A stretch of DNA of 64,000 nt from Oenanthe sinensis (lineage: Eukaryota > Streptophyta > Magnoliopsida > Apiales > Apiaceae): NCBI GenBank assembly GCA_028671895.1, contig JAPMAC010000221.1, positions 9,796,001-9,860,000 of the forward strand, in the 5' to 3' direction. The position numbers and the translations under genes were made by a program. Of the stretch, positions 9,509-21,091 are shown in pieces. Below the pieces are notes generated by a model. That model ran no database searches. It saw only the letters and a program-made list of their open reading frames with translations, and was not told the origin of the DNA. Within the stretch, counting starts at the first letter, position 1; each line of letters starts with the position of its first letter.

Positions 9509-12058
9509 ATGGCCGCCGCACACAGATTTAAGATACCTCCTTTTGATGCACAACACTATGACGAATGGACCGGAAGAATGAAAGCCTACTTTGAATCAAT
9601 AAACAAGGTATACTTGAGAATATTGGAGAACGATCCATACATACCCATAAAAATTGAGCCAGAGCGAATGGAAGGAGGGATACTAATACCATCCTGGTCT
9701 GTTCCTAAAGAGGAAATGGAGTTTTCAGACGTAGATAAAGAATTGGTTGGTATGGATGCGTCGTTACGCAACGTCATAATTGAATCCCTAGACTCAGAGT
9801 ACTACGTTCAGATAAAGGGATTAAAAACAGCTAAAGCCATGTGGGATAAACTGGCAGTAGTGATGGAGGGGACCGAGGAAGTTAGAGATAATCACAAGCG
9901 CATTCTGATATCTGAATATGAATCGTTCAGATACGAGCGATGAGAAAGTGTAGCGGATGTTTACAAACGTTACAGTAAATTGCTTATCGAGCTGAGTATA
10001 AGAGATAAAGTCTATCCACTGGCAGACTCAAATATCAAGTTTCTTTTGAATTTGCCTAAACATCTGGAACACAGGATCACTGCCATTCGAGAGTCAAGAA
10101 ATTTAAACAATACTTCTCTCGAAAAGCTGTATGGTGTTTTGAAGACCTACGAGCTGGAGCAAGAACAAAATGACAAAAGAAGATCCTACAATAGTGGAGA
10201 ATACAAAGCGGTAAGTGAATCTGAACTTGTAGCTGAAGAGTCTACTGCAAAGGCATTTGCAGCTGTCTCATTGAAAACTGCTAATCCTGAAAGGGTGGTA
10301 TTAGATATTGAAGATCCATCCGAAGAAAGTGAGGATGAATATTATACCCTTGAATAGCTGGACAAATTAGAAGACAAGTCATATGCTTGTATTGCTCGAG
10401 AATTTGCTCATATCAGCTTCAGGAAGCCAAGAAAAGGTAAAGGACGATTTGGTAGTTCTTTCAGCCAAAGAAGCAGCAGCAGCAGCAGAGGTAGTAGTGT
10501 AAGTGGCCGGGGAAGTTACAGCGGTCGAGGTAGTACATCTAGTAGTGGCTACAGACCTAACCTGGTAGACAAGAACAAGTTCAGATGCTTTAACTGCAAT
10601 GAATTGGGGAACTTTGCAACAGAGTGCAAGAAGCCCAAATACGTTCATCCCAAGGAATCCTATGCTGATCTGAAAAAGAAATATGACGCCTTGGTTAGCA
10701 AGCAACAGAAGGGAAGCCGGGCTTATGTTGTGACTGAAGGGAAGGGTTGGGACGAGTCTGATGAAGATGAAGATCAGGAGCAATGTAACTTCTCTTTAAT
10801 GGCAAGATCTTCAGAACAATCAGAGGTACCAATTCTAACCGTAAATGAAATGTCTATTTCTGAGTATCAAAATGAATTAGCTGCCATGACTAAAGACATG
10901 TACAATCTCCAACTAAATCTAATCGCTGTTAATGAGGAAAATGCTAAACTCTCCCTTAAGAATAGACTTCTCGAGGCCAAGGTAGATGAATTAGAATCAG
11001 GAGAAAGTAAAGAAAGGCAGTTAATGAATCAGGTAGACGTTTTAGAACACAAGCTTAAGATTAGGGAAGACCTTAACGAAGAACTTAAGAATGAATTAGC
11101 TGAGCTTAAAATAACATGTCAATCTTTTAAAGAAGCCGCTAATAAAGTTTTCGTAGAAAGGGACATGTACATGAAACTGGCAGCCAAGAGTAAAAATGAA
11201 AAAGTAAACATAGGACTTGACTACACACAGAAAAAGAAAAATAGGGTTGTCGAGCTGTTAGAACCAGTGTTAGTCAAAGAAGGTGTGCCTGAAGTTTTAG
11301 GGGATGTTAGAAAACCTATCTTTAAGCAGTTTGAGCCTAGGACCATAGATCCTGTTGCTGTTAAAATTGAACATGAGATTAAAATGGAAAAAGAGTTAGA
11401 AGAACAAGTAGTAGAACCTACAACTTCTAAGAGAGCGAGTAAGATTGCTTATGCTAAGAGAGGTGTAGGAACCAATGAGGCTAAGACGGTGTCATATAAA
11501 CAATGGGTAGGAGGGTCAGAACAAATGAAAACACCTGTTGAGGCAGTTAAAACTGAACCTGTATCTGTATCTACATCTACACGAGCTAGGAAGGCATGCT
11601 ATATTTGTAATCAAGCTGATCATTTGTCTTACTATTCCCCGTCCTATGTAGAGGAGGAAAAACCTGTTGTTTGTAATACTATGCCTGCAACTACAGCTTT
11701 GCCTAACGTGTATGCAAATCATGCCAAATGCAATAATCCTAATTGTATGCCATGTGCTGTAAACATCATGCATGCTTATTTTAACTTGATGAATACTGCT
11801 GGTGCATCTGTTGAACATAAATTTAGTAGTAGTAAGAAAAAGCATGCTGGGTCAAAGACTAAGACTTCAAGTCCTCCTAAAGTTAGGAGTGACCAGTCTA
11901 CTCCCAAACCTGACAAACCAGTCAAGGTTGACAAGGGAAAAGACAAAGTCAAGATGGATGCCCCTGATGGCAACCAGGCAAAGCCTTTTGTATCTGATAA
12001 GAAAAAGAAAATTATTGATGCCGGGCCCAAACATCATTGGGTTCCGAAGAACGCCTAA
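9509..12058 (+). pseudogene. Element A Gag, two nonsense mutations
   Basis: One frame of 850 codons starts MAAAHRFKIPPFDAQHYDEW (DUF4219-like N terminus followed by a UBN2-type capsid domain to about residue 215). It continues through a Ser/Gly/Arg-rich linker, a CCHC knuckle region, a long Lys/Glu-rich coiled-coil-like segment and a Lys-rich tail. Stops at 9941-9943 (TGA) and 10355-10357 (TAG) break it without any frameshift. The first knuckle reads CFNCNELGNFATEC, so the zinc-binding His is replaced by Asn. The second (CYICNQADHLSYYS) has lost its last Cys; element B keeps both. Gag would form the cytoplasmic particle that packages element RNA. The last 22 nt overlap pol in the -1 frame. 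Confidence 0.88.
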
Positions 12059-15000
12059 CCTTTCTGGATTTGCAGGGCAGTGAACAGGAAAAGAGTAAAG
12101 TCATATGGGTGCTGGACAGTGGAGCATCGAGGCATATGACCGAAAATAAGTCCCTGCTAACAGATTTGGTGTTGAGAGCCGGCTCCATGGTTACTTTTGG
12201 AGATAACAACAAAGGTTACACCAGGGGATATGGCAAGATTGTTTGTGGAAATGTTATCATTGAGGACGTGTCTTTTGTGGAAGGATTGTGACATAATCTT
12301 CTCACCATTAGTCAATTCACCGACAAGGGTTTTGATGTCAACTTTGGGAAGCATGATTGTTCGATTCGAAGCAAAAAGGATGGGAGCCTTGCTCTTAAAG
12401 GAGTAAGGAAGTCAAATTTGTTCATAGCCGATATGAATTCTGCTGATCAGTCTGAAGTCACTTGTTTCTACAGCAAGGCTTCTGCTGATGAAAGTTGGCT
12501 ATGGCATAAAAGATTATCTCACCTGAACTTTAAAGCAATGAATAATCTCGTAAGGAGAGAATTGGTGAGAGGGCTGCCGCAGATGGAGTTTACTCCAGAA
12601 GGACTCTGCGAAGCATGTGAGATGGGAAAATCGAAAAGAGCCTCGCACAAGGATAAGCAAGTGAATAGCATTACCGAGCCCCTACAACTCCTTCACATGG
12701 ATTTGTTTGGACCTGTTAATGTTATGTCAATGTCAAGGGAAAGATATGCGCTGGTGATTGTCGATGACTTTTCCAAATACACATGGGTGATGTTTGTGAC
12801 ATCGAAAGATGAAGTGCCACATGAGATCATTAGGCATGTACTGGTCATTGAAAACGTATCAAGTCTGACTGTGAAGACTATCCGATCCGACAACGGGACA
12901 GAATTCAAGAACTCAGTGTTAATGGATTTCTGCATATCTAAAGGGATCAGACGACAGTATTCAGCACCGAGAACACCGCAGCAGAATGAGGTAGTTGAAC
13001 GAAAGAATAGGACACTGGTTGAAGCAGCTAGGACAATGCTGTATGAGTCAAAACTTCCTCTGTATTTTTAGGCTGAAGTAGTTAGCGCGGCTTGTTATAC
13101 ACAGAACAGAACCCTGATTACAAAGGACTATAATGAGACACCGTATTATCTGATGAATAAACGAAAACCATCTATCAAGTACTTTCACGTGTTTGGTGCC
13201 AAATGCTTTGTGTTAAGAGACAATGCACAACTTGGAAAGTTTGATGCCAAAGCAGATGAAGGGGTTTTCGTTGGATATTCTCTTGAAGTAGTAGCAGCGT
13301 ACAGGGTGTTTGTGCTTAATGATCACAAGGTGGTTGAAAGCCTTAATGTCACATTTGATGACACAAAGCTCCCTTCTATACTAAAGAAAGACAGTGAGCC
13401 CACTTCTCTAAGATTTGAAAATATGGATATTGATGAAGTGGATACAGTACCTGAGTCTGTAGTGCAGGGTAGTGATCCAATGATAAATAATGTAATTAAT
13501 CAAGAGTCTAGTGTTTCGCCTATGCAAACCACTAGGGCTGAGGGATCACCTTCCGTTAGACCTGGTACTAACTCAGGGGGAGCAGCTCACTTAGGGGGAG
13601 CTAGTACTAGCTCAGGGGGAGCTAGTGGAAGTGATTCTAGAATAAGTCACATTCACTTACAAGATCAAGCTGAGTCATCAAGAACATTTGCTAAGGATCG
13701 TACTTGGAACAAGGACCATCCGTTTGAGCTAATCATTGGTGACCCAGATGCCGGAGTGACTACTAGACGAAAAGCTAGAGCTGAAATTGCCACCGAGAAT
13801 GAATGTCTATACTCAGTGTTCCTTTCTCAATTGGAACCTAAAGTGGTGGAAGAAGCCCTAGATGACGCTGATTGGGTGATTGCTATGCAAGAAGAACTCA
13901 ATCAGTTTGAAAGGCAGAAGGTGTGGAAGCTGGTACACAGACTAAAGAATAGATCTGTTGTTAGAACAAAATGGGTATTCAGAAACAAGCTGGATGAAAA
14001 CGGACTTGTAACACGAAATAAAGCTCGCCTAGTTGCTAAGGGTTATACTCAAAGAGAAGGAATTGATTATGATGAAACCTATGCACCAGTAGAAAGGCTA
14101 GAGGCCGTAAGGATGTTCTTAGCATTCGCAGCATATCATGGTTTTAAAGTCTATCAGATGGATGTCAATAGTGCATTCTTAAACGGTGAACTGGATGAAG
14201 AAGTGTATGTTGATCAACCTCCTGGGTTTGTCGACAACAAATACTGTGATTATGTTTATCGTCTCTTCAAATCAGTGTATGGCCTTAAGCAGTCTCCGCG
14301 GAAGTGGTATGAAACTCTGTCAGACTTCTTACTAGAAAGTGGTTTCACCAGAGGAGTAATCGACAAGACGCTTTTCTACAAGAAATGCAAAGATGATCTA
14401 ATAATGGTGCAAGTATATGTGGATGACATTATCTTTGGGTCTGCAAATGAGAAGCTATGTGCGAAATTCGCTAAGTTAATGCAATCGAGGTATGAAATGA
14501 GCATGATGGGAGAGCTGACGTTCTTTCTGGGTATTCAAGCTAGTCAAAAGAAGGACGGGGTATTTATCTGCCAGACCAAGTACATTCATGATCTATTAAA
14601 GAAGTATGGTCTCAAAGATGTATCACAAGCTAAGACTCCTATGGCAACAGCCACGAAGCTTGACGAGGATAAAGCGGGAAAACCTGTAGACATCTCAAGC
14701 TATCGAGGTATGATCGGCTCACTTTTGTATTTAACTGCTAGCAGACCTGATATTATGTTCTCCACATGCTTATGTGCAAGGTTCCAAGCGGATCCCAGAG
14801 AGTCACATCTTATAGCCGTAAAGCGTATTTTTAGGTATCTCAAGGGAACATCAAATCTCGGGATTTGGTACCCAAGAGATACAGGGTTTAATCTTGTTGG
14901 CTATTCGGATTCAAATTACACAGGTTGTAGAATAGATAGAAAGAGCACTTCAGGAAGCTGTCAGTTCCTTGGAAGAAGGTTGGTGTCTTGGCAAAGCAAG

Positions 15001-15360
15001 AAACAACACACAGTATCAACTTCGACAGTTGAAGCAGAATATATTGCTGCTGGAAGCTGTGTGGCCCAAATACTGTGGATGAAGAACCAACTCAAGGACT
15101 ACGGTGTGGAAGTATCTAAGATTCCTATCATGTGTGATAACACAAGTGCTATTGCAATGACCAACAATCCTGTGGATCACTCAAGGACTAAGCATATTGA
15201 TATAAGGTATTATTTTATTAGAGAGCATGCAGAAAATGGAACTGTAGAGTTGCATTTTGTGTCTACTGAACGTCAAATAGCAGATATATTCACTAAACCT
15301 CTAGACGAATCAACATTTTCTAGATTGGTTGGTAAATTGGGGATGCTTAACACTTGTTAG
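12037..15360 (+). pseudogene. Element A Pol (protease-integrase-RT-RNase H), two nonsense mutations
   Basis: This is a copia-order polyprotein in the -1 frame relative to gag; the frame begins at a TTG, not an ATG. It shows the protease motif DSGASRHMT, the integrase HHCC finger (HKRLSHL through CEACEMG) and the DDE triad at codons 222, 285 and 321. It also shows the RT motif YVDD in QVYVDDIIFG and an RNase H tail ending LGMLNTC. Stops at 12289-12291 (TGA) and 13069-13071 (TAG) interrupt it. The RNase H motif reads SDSNY where B has SDSDY, so one acidic residue is lost. The residue after QQN in integrase is Glu instead of the usual Gly. The product would process Gag, copy RNA to DNA and integrate it, but this copy cannot do so. 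Confidence 0.92.
13575..13621 (+). promoter_or_regulatory. Three internal PPT-like AGGGGGAG motifs in A pol
   Basis: AGGGGGAG occurs at 13575-13582, 13593-13600 and 13614-13621 in the variable linker between integrase and RT. The same octamer forms the 3' PPT at 21082-21089. Element B has two copies in the same linker. Confidence 0.6.
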
Positions 15361-15714
15361 TTTTTGCTACCTATCTGTTATAATTTAGTTTGTGTACATA
15401 TTGTTGTGGTACATGAATATTCATAATTAATAATGTGTACTTAATTTCAAAGATATTTGTGTTGCATGCAACAAAAGGGTGAGTTAGAAAGTTTCATGAC
15501 ATTAATCTTATGATGATCTGTGTATCCATATGATTAATGTCTAATAATGTGATAGGATTTAATGCTAGACTTAATTTTGTAATGCATGATTTATTTTCTA
15601 AATTCCCTGTCATTTCAAAATTGTAAGTTTCTAAAATGGTGTGAAAATTTGTGGTGAAATCTTGTGAATTTTACATATAAATGTTTAATTCACATAATTT
15701 CATTAAAATTTTCT
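15361..15714 (+). other. Post-pol spacer of element A
   Basis: AT-rich, non-coding DNA between the pol stop and the internal array. Nothing else is recognised. Confidence 0.5.
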
Positions 15715-16066
15715 AAGGCAAATCTCGATCTGTTTCTGGATCGAGATCGAGATTGACTTGCAGGATATGCTTAAAAAGTTTAAGGTAAATCTCGATCTGT
15801 CCTCATCAAGATCGACATCGAGATGTAGATCGAGATCGACATCAAGATCGACATCGAGATGTAGATCGAGATCGACATCAAGATCGACATCGATATGTAG
15901 ATCGAGATGTAGATCGAGATCGACATCAAGATCGACATCGATATGTAGATCGAGATGTAGATCGAGATCGACATCGAGATCGACATCGAGATGTAGATCG
16001 AGATCGCCATTGAGATCGACATCGAGATCGACATCGAGATGCGGATCGCGATGTGTATCTCGAGAT
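15715..16066 (+). repeat. Internal GATCGAGAT/GACATCGAGATGTA array of element A
   Basis: A dense array of GATCGAGATCGACATC and GAGATGTA units sits between pol and ORF3. It begins with AAGGCAAATCTCGAT, also in the LTR array. Open frames through it on both strands are by-products of the simple repeat. A TATA-like sequence follows 48 bp later. Confidence 0.9.
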
Positions 16067-16113
16067 CGAAATGTGACTTGTCTTTTCAGTTACTTTCTTT
16101 TTAGGCGTGCAAG

Positions 16114-16120
16114 TATATAA
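16114..16120 (+). promoter_or_regulatory. Candidate internal TATA box for ORF3 of A
   Basis: TATATAA in AAGTATATAATATAGC lies directly after the internal array and about 615 bp before the ORF3 ATG. Element B has TATATATA in the same relative place. This is inferred as the promoter of a separate ORF3 transcript. Confidence 0.45.
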
Positions 16121-16734
16121 TATAGCATTATATAGTCTGTTCATTATTTCACTTAACTTTCTCTCTCTCACTAGTTCAAAAAGATGAAGCAAATACACAC
16201 GCATATACATACATTCACAGCATCCTCTTCCCTGCCATAACACCAAGTTTTTCTTGTGATTTTCTTAAACAAAAATCACTAACTGTTACTTGAAAACATT
16301 AATCACTAAAGCAAAACTCTGCCAAAATTTTGTTTAAAATAAATTGTTGAACTTTTTGCGCATATTCTACGTCATTTCTTAACATTAGTGTTCTTGCAAA
16401 TCGTTGTTCAGTTCTCCTGTTATTCGAGTGAGTTTGTTTTTATTGATTTCGTGTCTTCGTGTTTTTCATTTTCTTATGTTTTTCTGAGATATTCGCATTT
16501 TTCAAAACAAAACGACTGTTCACTTTAATTTCCTAAAGCTAAACCGTCAATCATTAGTGGGGAGTTAAGTGATCATTAATGGGGAGTTAAGTGGTCATTA
16601 GTGGGGAGTTTTATTACGTGGGTAATTAGTGGGTTCGTGTACGTTTTTTTTGTGTTTAAATTTAGAACTTGTTCTCTAAAATTTCCATTGCAAAATCTTT
16701 ACAAAACATTTCTCTTCTCAAACACAAATCTCAA
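16121..16734 (+). other. Leader before ORF3 of element A, with a 3x tandem repeat
   Basis: Non-coding leader. At 16551-16613 it has three copies of a ~22-bp unit, TCATTAGTGGGGAGTTAAGTG (the last truncated), each with a PPT-like GTGGGGAG core. A TTCTCTCTCTCTCAC tract follows the TATA-like box. Confidence 0.6.
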
Positions 16735-19700
16735 ATGGCCAACCCAAATTTCACAATTCCCAAAACCAACTTTGTTAATCTCTCTGCTGATCGAGCAACT
16801 GGTAGATTCATTCACTACCAGTTCTGGATTGAGTCCCTCAACAACACATCCATGATAAGTCATGCCTTAACCACCTCTCCCATCCTGAATGTCGAAGCCC
16901 TTCAAGCTGCTTACTCAACATTAGAGATTCAGGGTGGTAAAGCAAATCCAACAGGCTTATCCTTCACTATCGGTGGTGCAAAATATGAGGTCAGTCTGCA
17001 GAAGTTCAATGAGATTCTTGGGCTTCCTTCAGAAAATTTTGCTCCGGAACCCACTATGGAAGAAATGTTGCAATTATTCACGGAGATAGGTTGTCGCCCT
17101 CCCACGGGTCCTATCAAAGTAACAAAGGTTCATACAGGTATGTTACCAGCTGAGTGGGATTATGTAGTTCAGGCAATTCAACGCTGCATGTTCCCAAAGG
17201 ACAAAGACTACAGGCCAATGAACAACAGCTGTCGAGTAATTCTATATGGAGTGGCAAATAACAGAAGAGTGAATGTGGGCAAACATCTGTTGATTCAGTT
17301 GCTTGAGAGGTGGGCACTGGAAAAGAATGCATCTCGGAATCCGGAAGATGGACCAGTCAAATGTTGGATGCCAAGATTCCTTCAGATGGTTTTGGATGAC
17401 GTTCTTTCAGAGGAGCACAGAAGAATATTTCAAGGCTCTGAAAGGATGGCATGTTTTGATATGACCTTAAAGAGTATCTCCACCATGGAAACCCAGCAAA
17501 GGTCCAGACTTTTTGAGTTGCGCCTGACTCCGTACTTCCAGGATCTGCAAGATGAGTATGCTAGGGTGCACGCTTCTCAGTTTACCGCAGTAGAAGCGGA
17601 AGGTAGTGGCAACGAAGCTGCTGGTGGAGATCAAGTGTCTAGCAATTTGGGAGAAGCAGGTGTGGATGTTGAAATGGCTGAAGCAAATGTTGCAGAAGCT
17701 GGAGCTGACAAGGATGAAGATCTTCTGAGTCAGGTACCTATTCTTGCTGATCTTGATCAAATTTCAATTCAACCAACCCCTATTTTCTACAGCCGTGGGC
17801 CTGAAAACCCCCAGGCTCTATCCCAGGCTGCAAGCCCTTCTGTTCATAAACATTCAGCCAGCCCTAAAACTGGTGATAAAAGGAAGGCAAGCCCATCTAA
17901 GTCGAGTGAATCGAGTGGAGGGAGTGTAGGAGTTGAGAGAGTAGTAAAATCAGCACCTCTGCCACCCTCAAAGAAGCAAAAGATGGATTCTATCCCAGTG
18001 GCAACTGCGCAACCTATTAGGGATAGTTCACCTCTCACAGTCACCACACCTCACGCTGGTGGCTCACCTCTCCTAAATATTCCAACACATTCGCACTCGC
18101 CTAGGCATGTTGGTGAGAGTCAAGGAGGGGGTTCATCTCAACAGCCAATAGGAGCTGACCCTACCTCCCCTAAGTTGTCCGCTCAGGGCTCTTTGAGCAA
18201 TTTCTCGGAAGGGGAATGGCAAACTGAGACTAGCTCTTCTGATGCTAGAATCTCAGGATGTTTATATGAGGAAGAGTCTGTCGAATCCAGCACGGATGAC
18301 TCTTCCCCATCTAAATCAGAAAACAAGTTGCTCACAGAGCAACGACATCTGGTGACTGGTGGGTCTACGCCTCCAGAACAGCCCAGCGAACCAGAAAAGG
18401 TTCTTGGTGAACAAGGGGATGACATGGTCATAACGCCATCTCCTAACGTAGACACAGCGTTTAAAGGTTCAGTCTCACTGACCGATATCGCCGACCAACT
18501 CACCGCTAGTCCCCAGCGACTAGTGGATGAGGCTCTAGTTCTGTTAGGTTCTAAACACGAGGGAGAGACAGGGAGAGTAGATCCCTTCTCTTTAGGGATG
18601 TTGAGTGAAACAGAACCCGGCGAGAGTAAACAGTTTAACCCAAGCCAAACACCGTCCCTTACATTGTAGGATCTAGTGAAGAAGGTGGAGGTTTTGGAGG
18701 CTGGAGTTGCTGGTGTTACTGCTGCTGTCTCTTCCCACTCTGGAAGATTGGAGGTTGGAGCACAGTTCATGGAGAACCTGATTGCCGTTCAAAATCAGTT
18801 GATTGACAAGATAAACAATCTTGGATTGGTACAGGTGGAGGTTGGGCGGTCAGTAGATGATGTCACTCATGGCATGTCTCAAGTCTGGATGAAGCTAAAT
18901 GAATTACTTGATGCTGTCTTTGGACGTAACAGGGCTGGACCTGGTCCTTCAACCGGTGGCGGTGGTGACGATAAAAATGATGATGATGCTCCTGATGAGG
19001 ATAACCCACCTAAGGGGGAGAAGGAGGATCAGGGTCTGAAAAAGCTGACTAGTAAGGGTCCGGTGATCGAGTCCTCAAACAAATTTGGTGAAAAGGTGGA
19101 GGAGGCTTAACCGGCTCTTAAAGACAAAGGCAAGCAGAAGATGGTAGTTGAAGAAGCAGGAGCTGAGAAAGAAACACCTCTTGTCGATGTATTTATGGGA
19201 GACTTTATTGAAGATTCTGATGATGATGAGATGGATGTAGAAGCCTTAGTGGCAAGGAGGTCGAGACTCGAGCAACGGGCAAGAGAGTGGGAACAAGAAA
19301 GAGGTCTAAATCCTGGCGGATCTGGCGCAGGAGTTGCAGGTGATGCAGGAGACCACTCGGTTGCTGACGAGCATATGCCGGAAGAAGAAGTTGATAAAGT
19401 AGCGAAAGAAGTGGAGATGCAAGAAGATCTAAACCCTGGGCTTCTGAACTATCTAAACTGTATAAGACAGGGATGCACCTATGTTCAAGTTATATTCAAG
19501 GAGAAAGCATGGAGTCTGATGATTACTTGGGCACCCATAACAAGAATCGAGTCGTGTATGGTTGATGAAGCATTCTTCCATGCAAGGGGTGCTAGTGAAC
19601 TGGTAGAATATGCTCACAAGGTAGACACCTCTGTCAAGACTGAAGTGCTGTTTAAAGAGAAACTATTGAAGATGACTGAAGACAGAGGGGTTGACATTAT

Positions 19701-20634
19701 TCTAAATCCCTATCAGATCAGATATGTCCATGACAAGGTCTTGAGGATTGTAAATCTGCATGACTCGAAACTGATTCCGAACGTAAATGTACTGAAGGCA
19801 GTTGCAAAGCTAGTCCTCTCAAAAGGTTTCCTAACAAAGGAAAAGAAGCTGGTGGCTAAGGACTTGGAGAAGTTGATAAGAAGGCAAGATGTTAGATACA
19901 AGTTGCCTGAAGCCAAACTACCAGTGGTTAAGAAGGAGCCTGAAGACTATGCATTCGAGCAGCAAGAAGAGGCAATAAAAGAGTATGTGCAGAGATACGG
20001 AGATCCGAGAGTAGACATTCCTGAAAAAGGAGAAATAAGGGAGGAAGCTAGTGCAGTGGTTGGTGCAAATGTCAAGTTTGTCAAAAGCAAAGCTGAGAAT
20101 GAAAATGATCTGCTGATCTACACAGACAAGCATCAGGTGGAAACCGTCATTGAAATCAAGTAGGACATCTTTGCAGAACACAGTCATGAAACACTGTGTA
20201 TCATAAGGGAATTGATTGATGAGATGGATGATGTTGACGAGTTTGATCAGGATTATCTTAGGGTCACATTTGACAACTTCTGTAGAAAAAGACAACAGCT
20301 TGATATTCAGAGGCTACAGCAATGCACCACCGCTATTGTCATTGGATACCCTAAGCAGCTGGTCATAAGAAAGAAAGGTGAAAAGGGGTATCTTGACAAA
20401 GTCACTAAGTTGAGATTTGAAGACATTCCCACGAAGCTTACCACTCGCAGCATGGTTGAAAGATGGTTGAGGTTGTTTCGAGATTATAAGATCAGAAATC
20501 ATGTGGAAGCAGAAGGACTTAATCTTCTCAAGAAAAGAATGGATGAAGTCTGCAACCCTGAGTTCATGAAGAAAGAAAAGGCAGCCAAGAAGAAAGCTCG
20601 TGAGGAAGAGGAGCGCAAGAAATCGAGATTTTAA
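16735..20634 (+). pseudogene. Element A ORF3 (putative plant transposon-protein domain), three stops
   Basis: One frame of 1300 codons from ATG 16735, broken by TAG 18667-18669, TAA 19108-19110 and TAG 20161-20163 and by no frameshift. Residues 1 to ~260 match the N-terminal domain of B's ORF3, for example the FTIGGAKYEV block followed by the EIGCRPPTG block. A Ser/Pro-rich low-complexity middle follows, then a heptad-like segment around 18676-18950, a basic KGKQKMVVEE motif and an alpha-helical C-terminal region ending in a Lys/Arg/Glu-rich tail. I see no signal peptide or membrane span. In Sireviruses this position is often called env-like, but this sequence gives no support for an envelope. 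The function is unknown. Confidence 0.8.
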
Positions 20635-21081
20635 TGTATTAAGTTTGTAATGTTTCTTTGCGTTGTAATTTGTTTTCTTGTTTTCCTGCATTGTAAGTAC
20701 ATTATCTGTTTTCTTGTGTAGTGTAAGGTAGAAGTTAGTTAGCTAAGTGTCTTGAAACTGGTTTATATTAGGCATCAATTATTTCGCGAAGTTCGGCGGT
20801 GGTAATACTGCTAAAAGGACTTCAGAAGGATAATTGAAGATTGAGTGGACCGTGCTCTTAAGTACTTAGAGAAAATCTCTAGAAGAGCATGAAGCCATTT
20901 GATCGAGCCAACAGGTGTCCAATTTTGGCACTTGAAGTATCAGTGATACACATGAAGCTATCAAGCCAAGCATTATGCAAGTTGACATGATCGTTTATGA
21001 ATGTTAGTTTATCTTTTTCAGTCCCTGGTTAGTTGAGTTATCCTCATTGTGAATTTGGTTGTCATTGTTAGACAATCAAAT
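20635..21081 (+). other. 3' untranslated region of element A
   Basis: Non-coding DNA between the ORF3 stop and the PPT. Nothing else is recognised. Confidence 0.5.
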
Positions 21082-21089
21082 AGGGGGAG
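21082..21089 (+). promoter_or_regulatory. Element A polypurine tract
   Basis: AGGGGGAG in AAATAGGGGGAGAT lies immediately before the 3' LTR and primes plus-strand synthesis. Confidence 0.85.
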
Positions 21090-21091
21090 AT

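Noticed and set aside
15758..16246. Arg/Ser-rich and Ile/Ser/Met-rich open frames over A's internal array
   Set aside because: Translation of a GATCGACATC simple repeat on both strands; no start context and no counterpart in element B.
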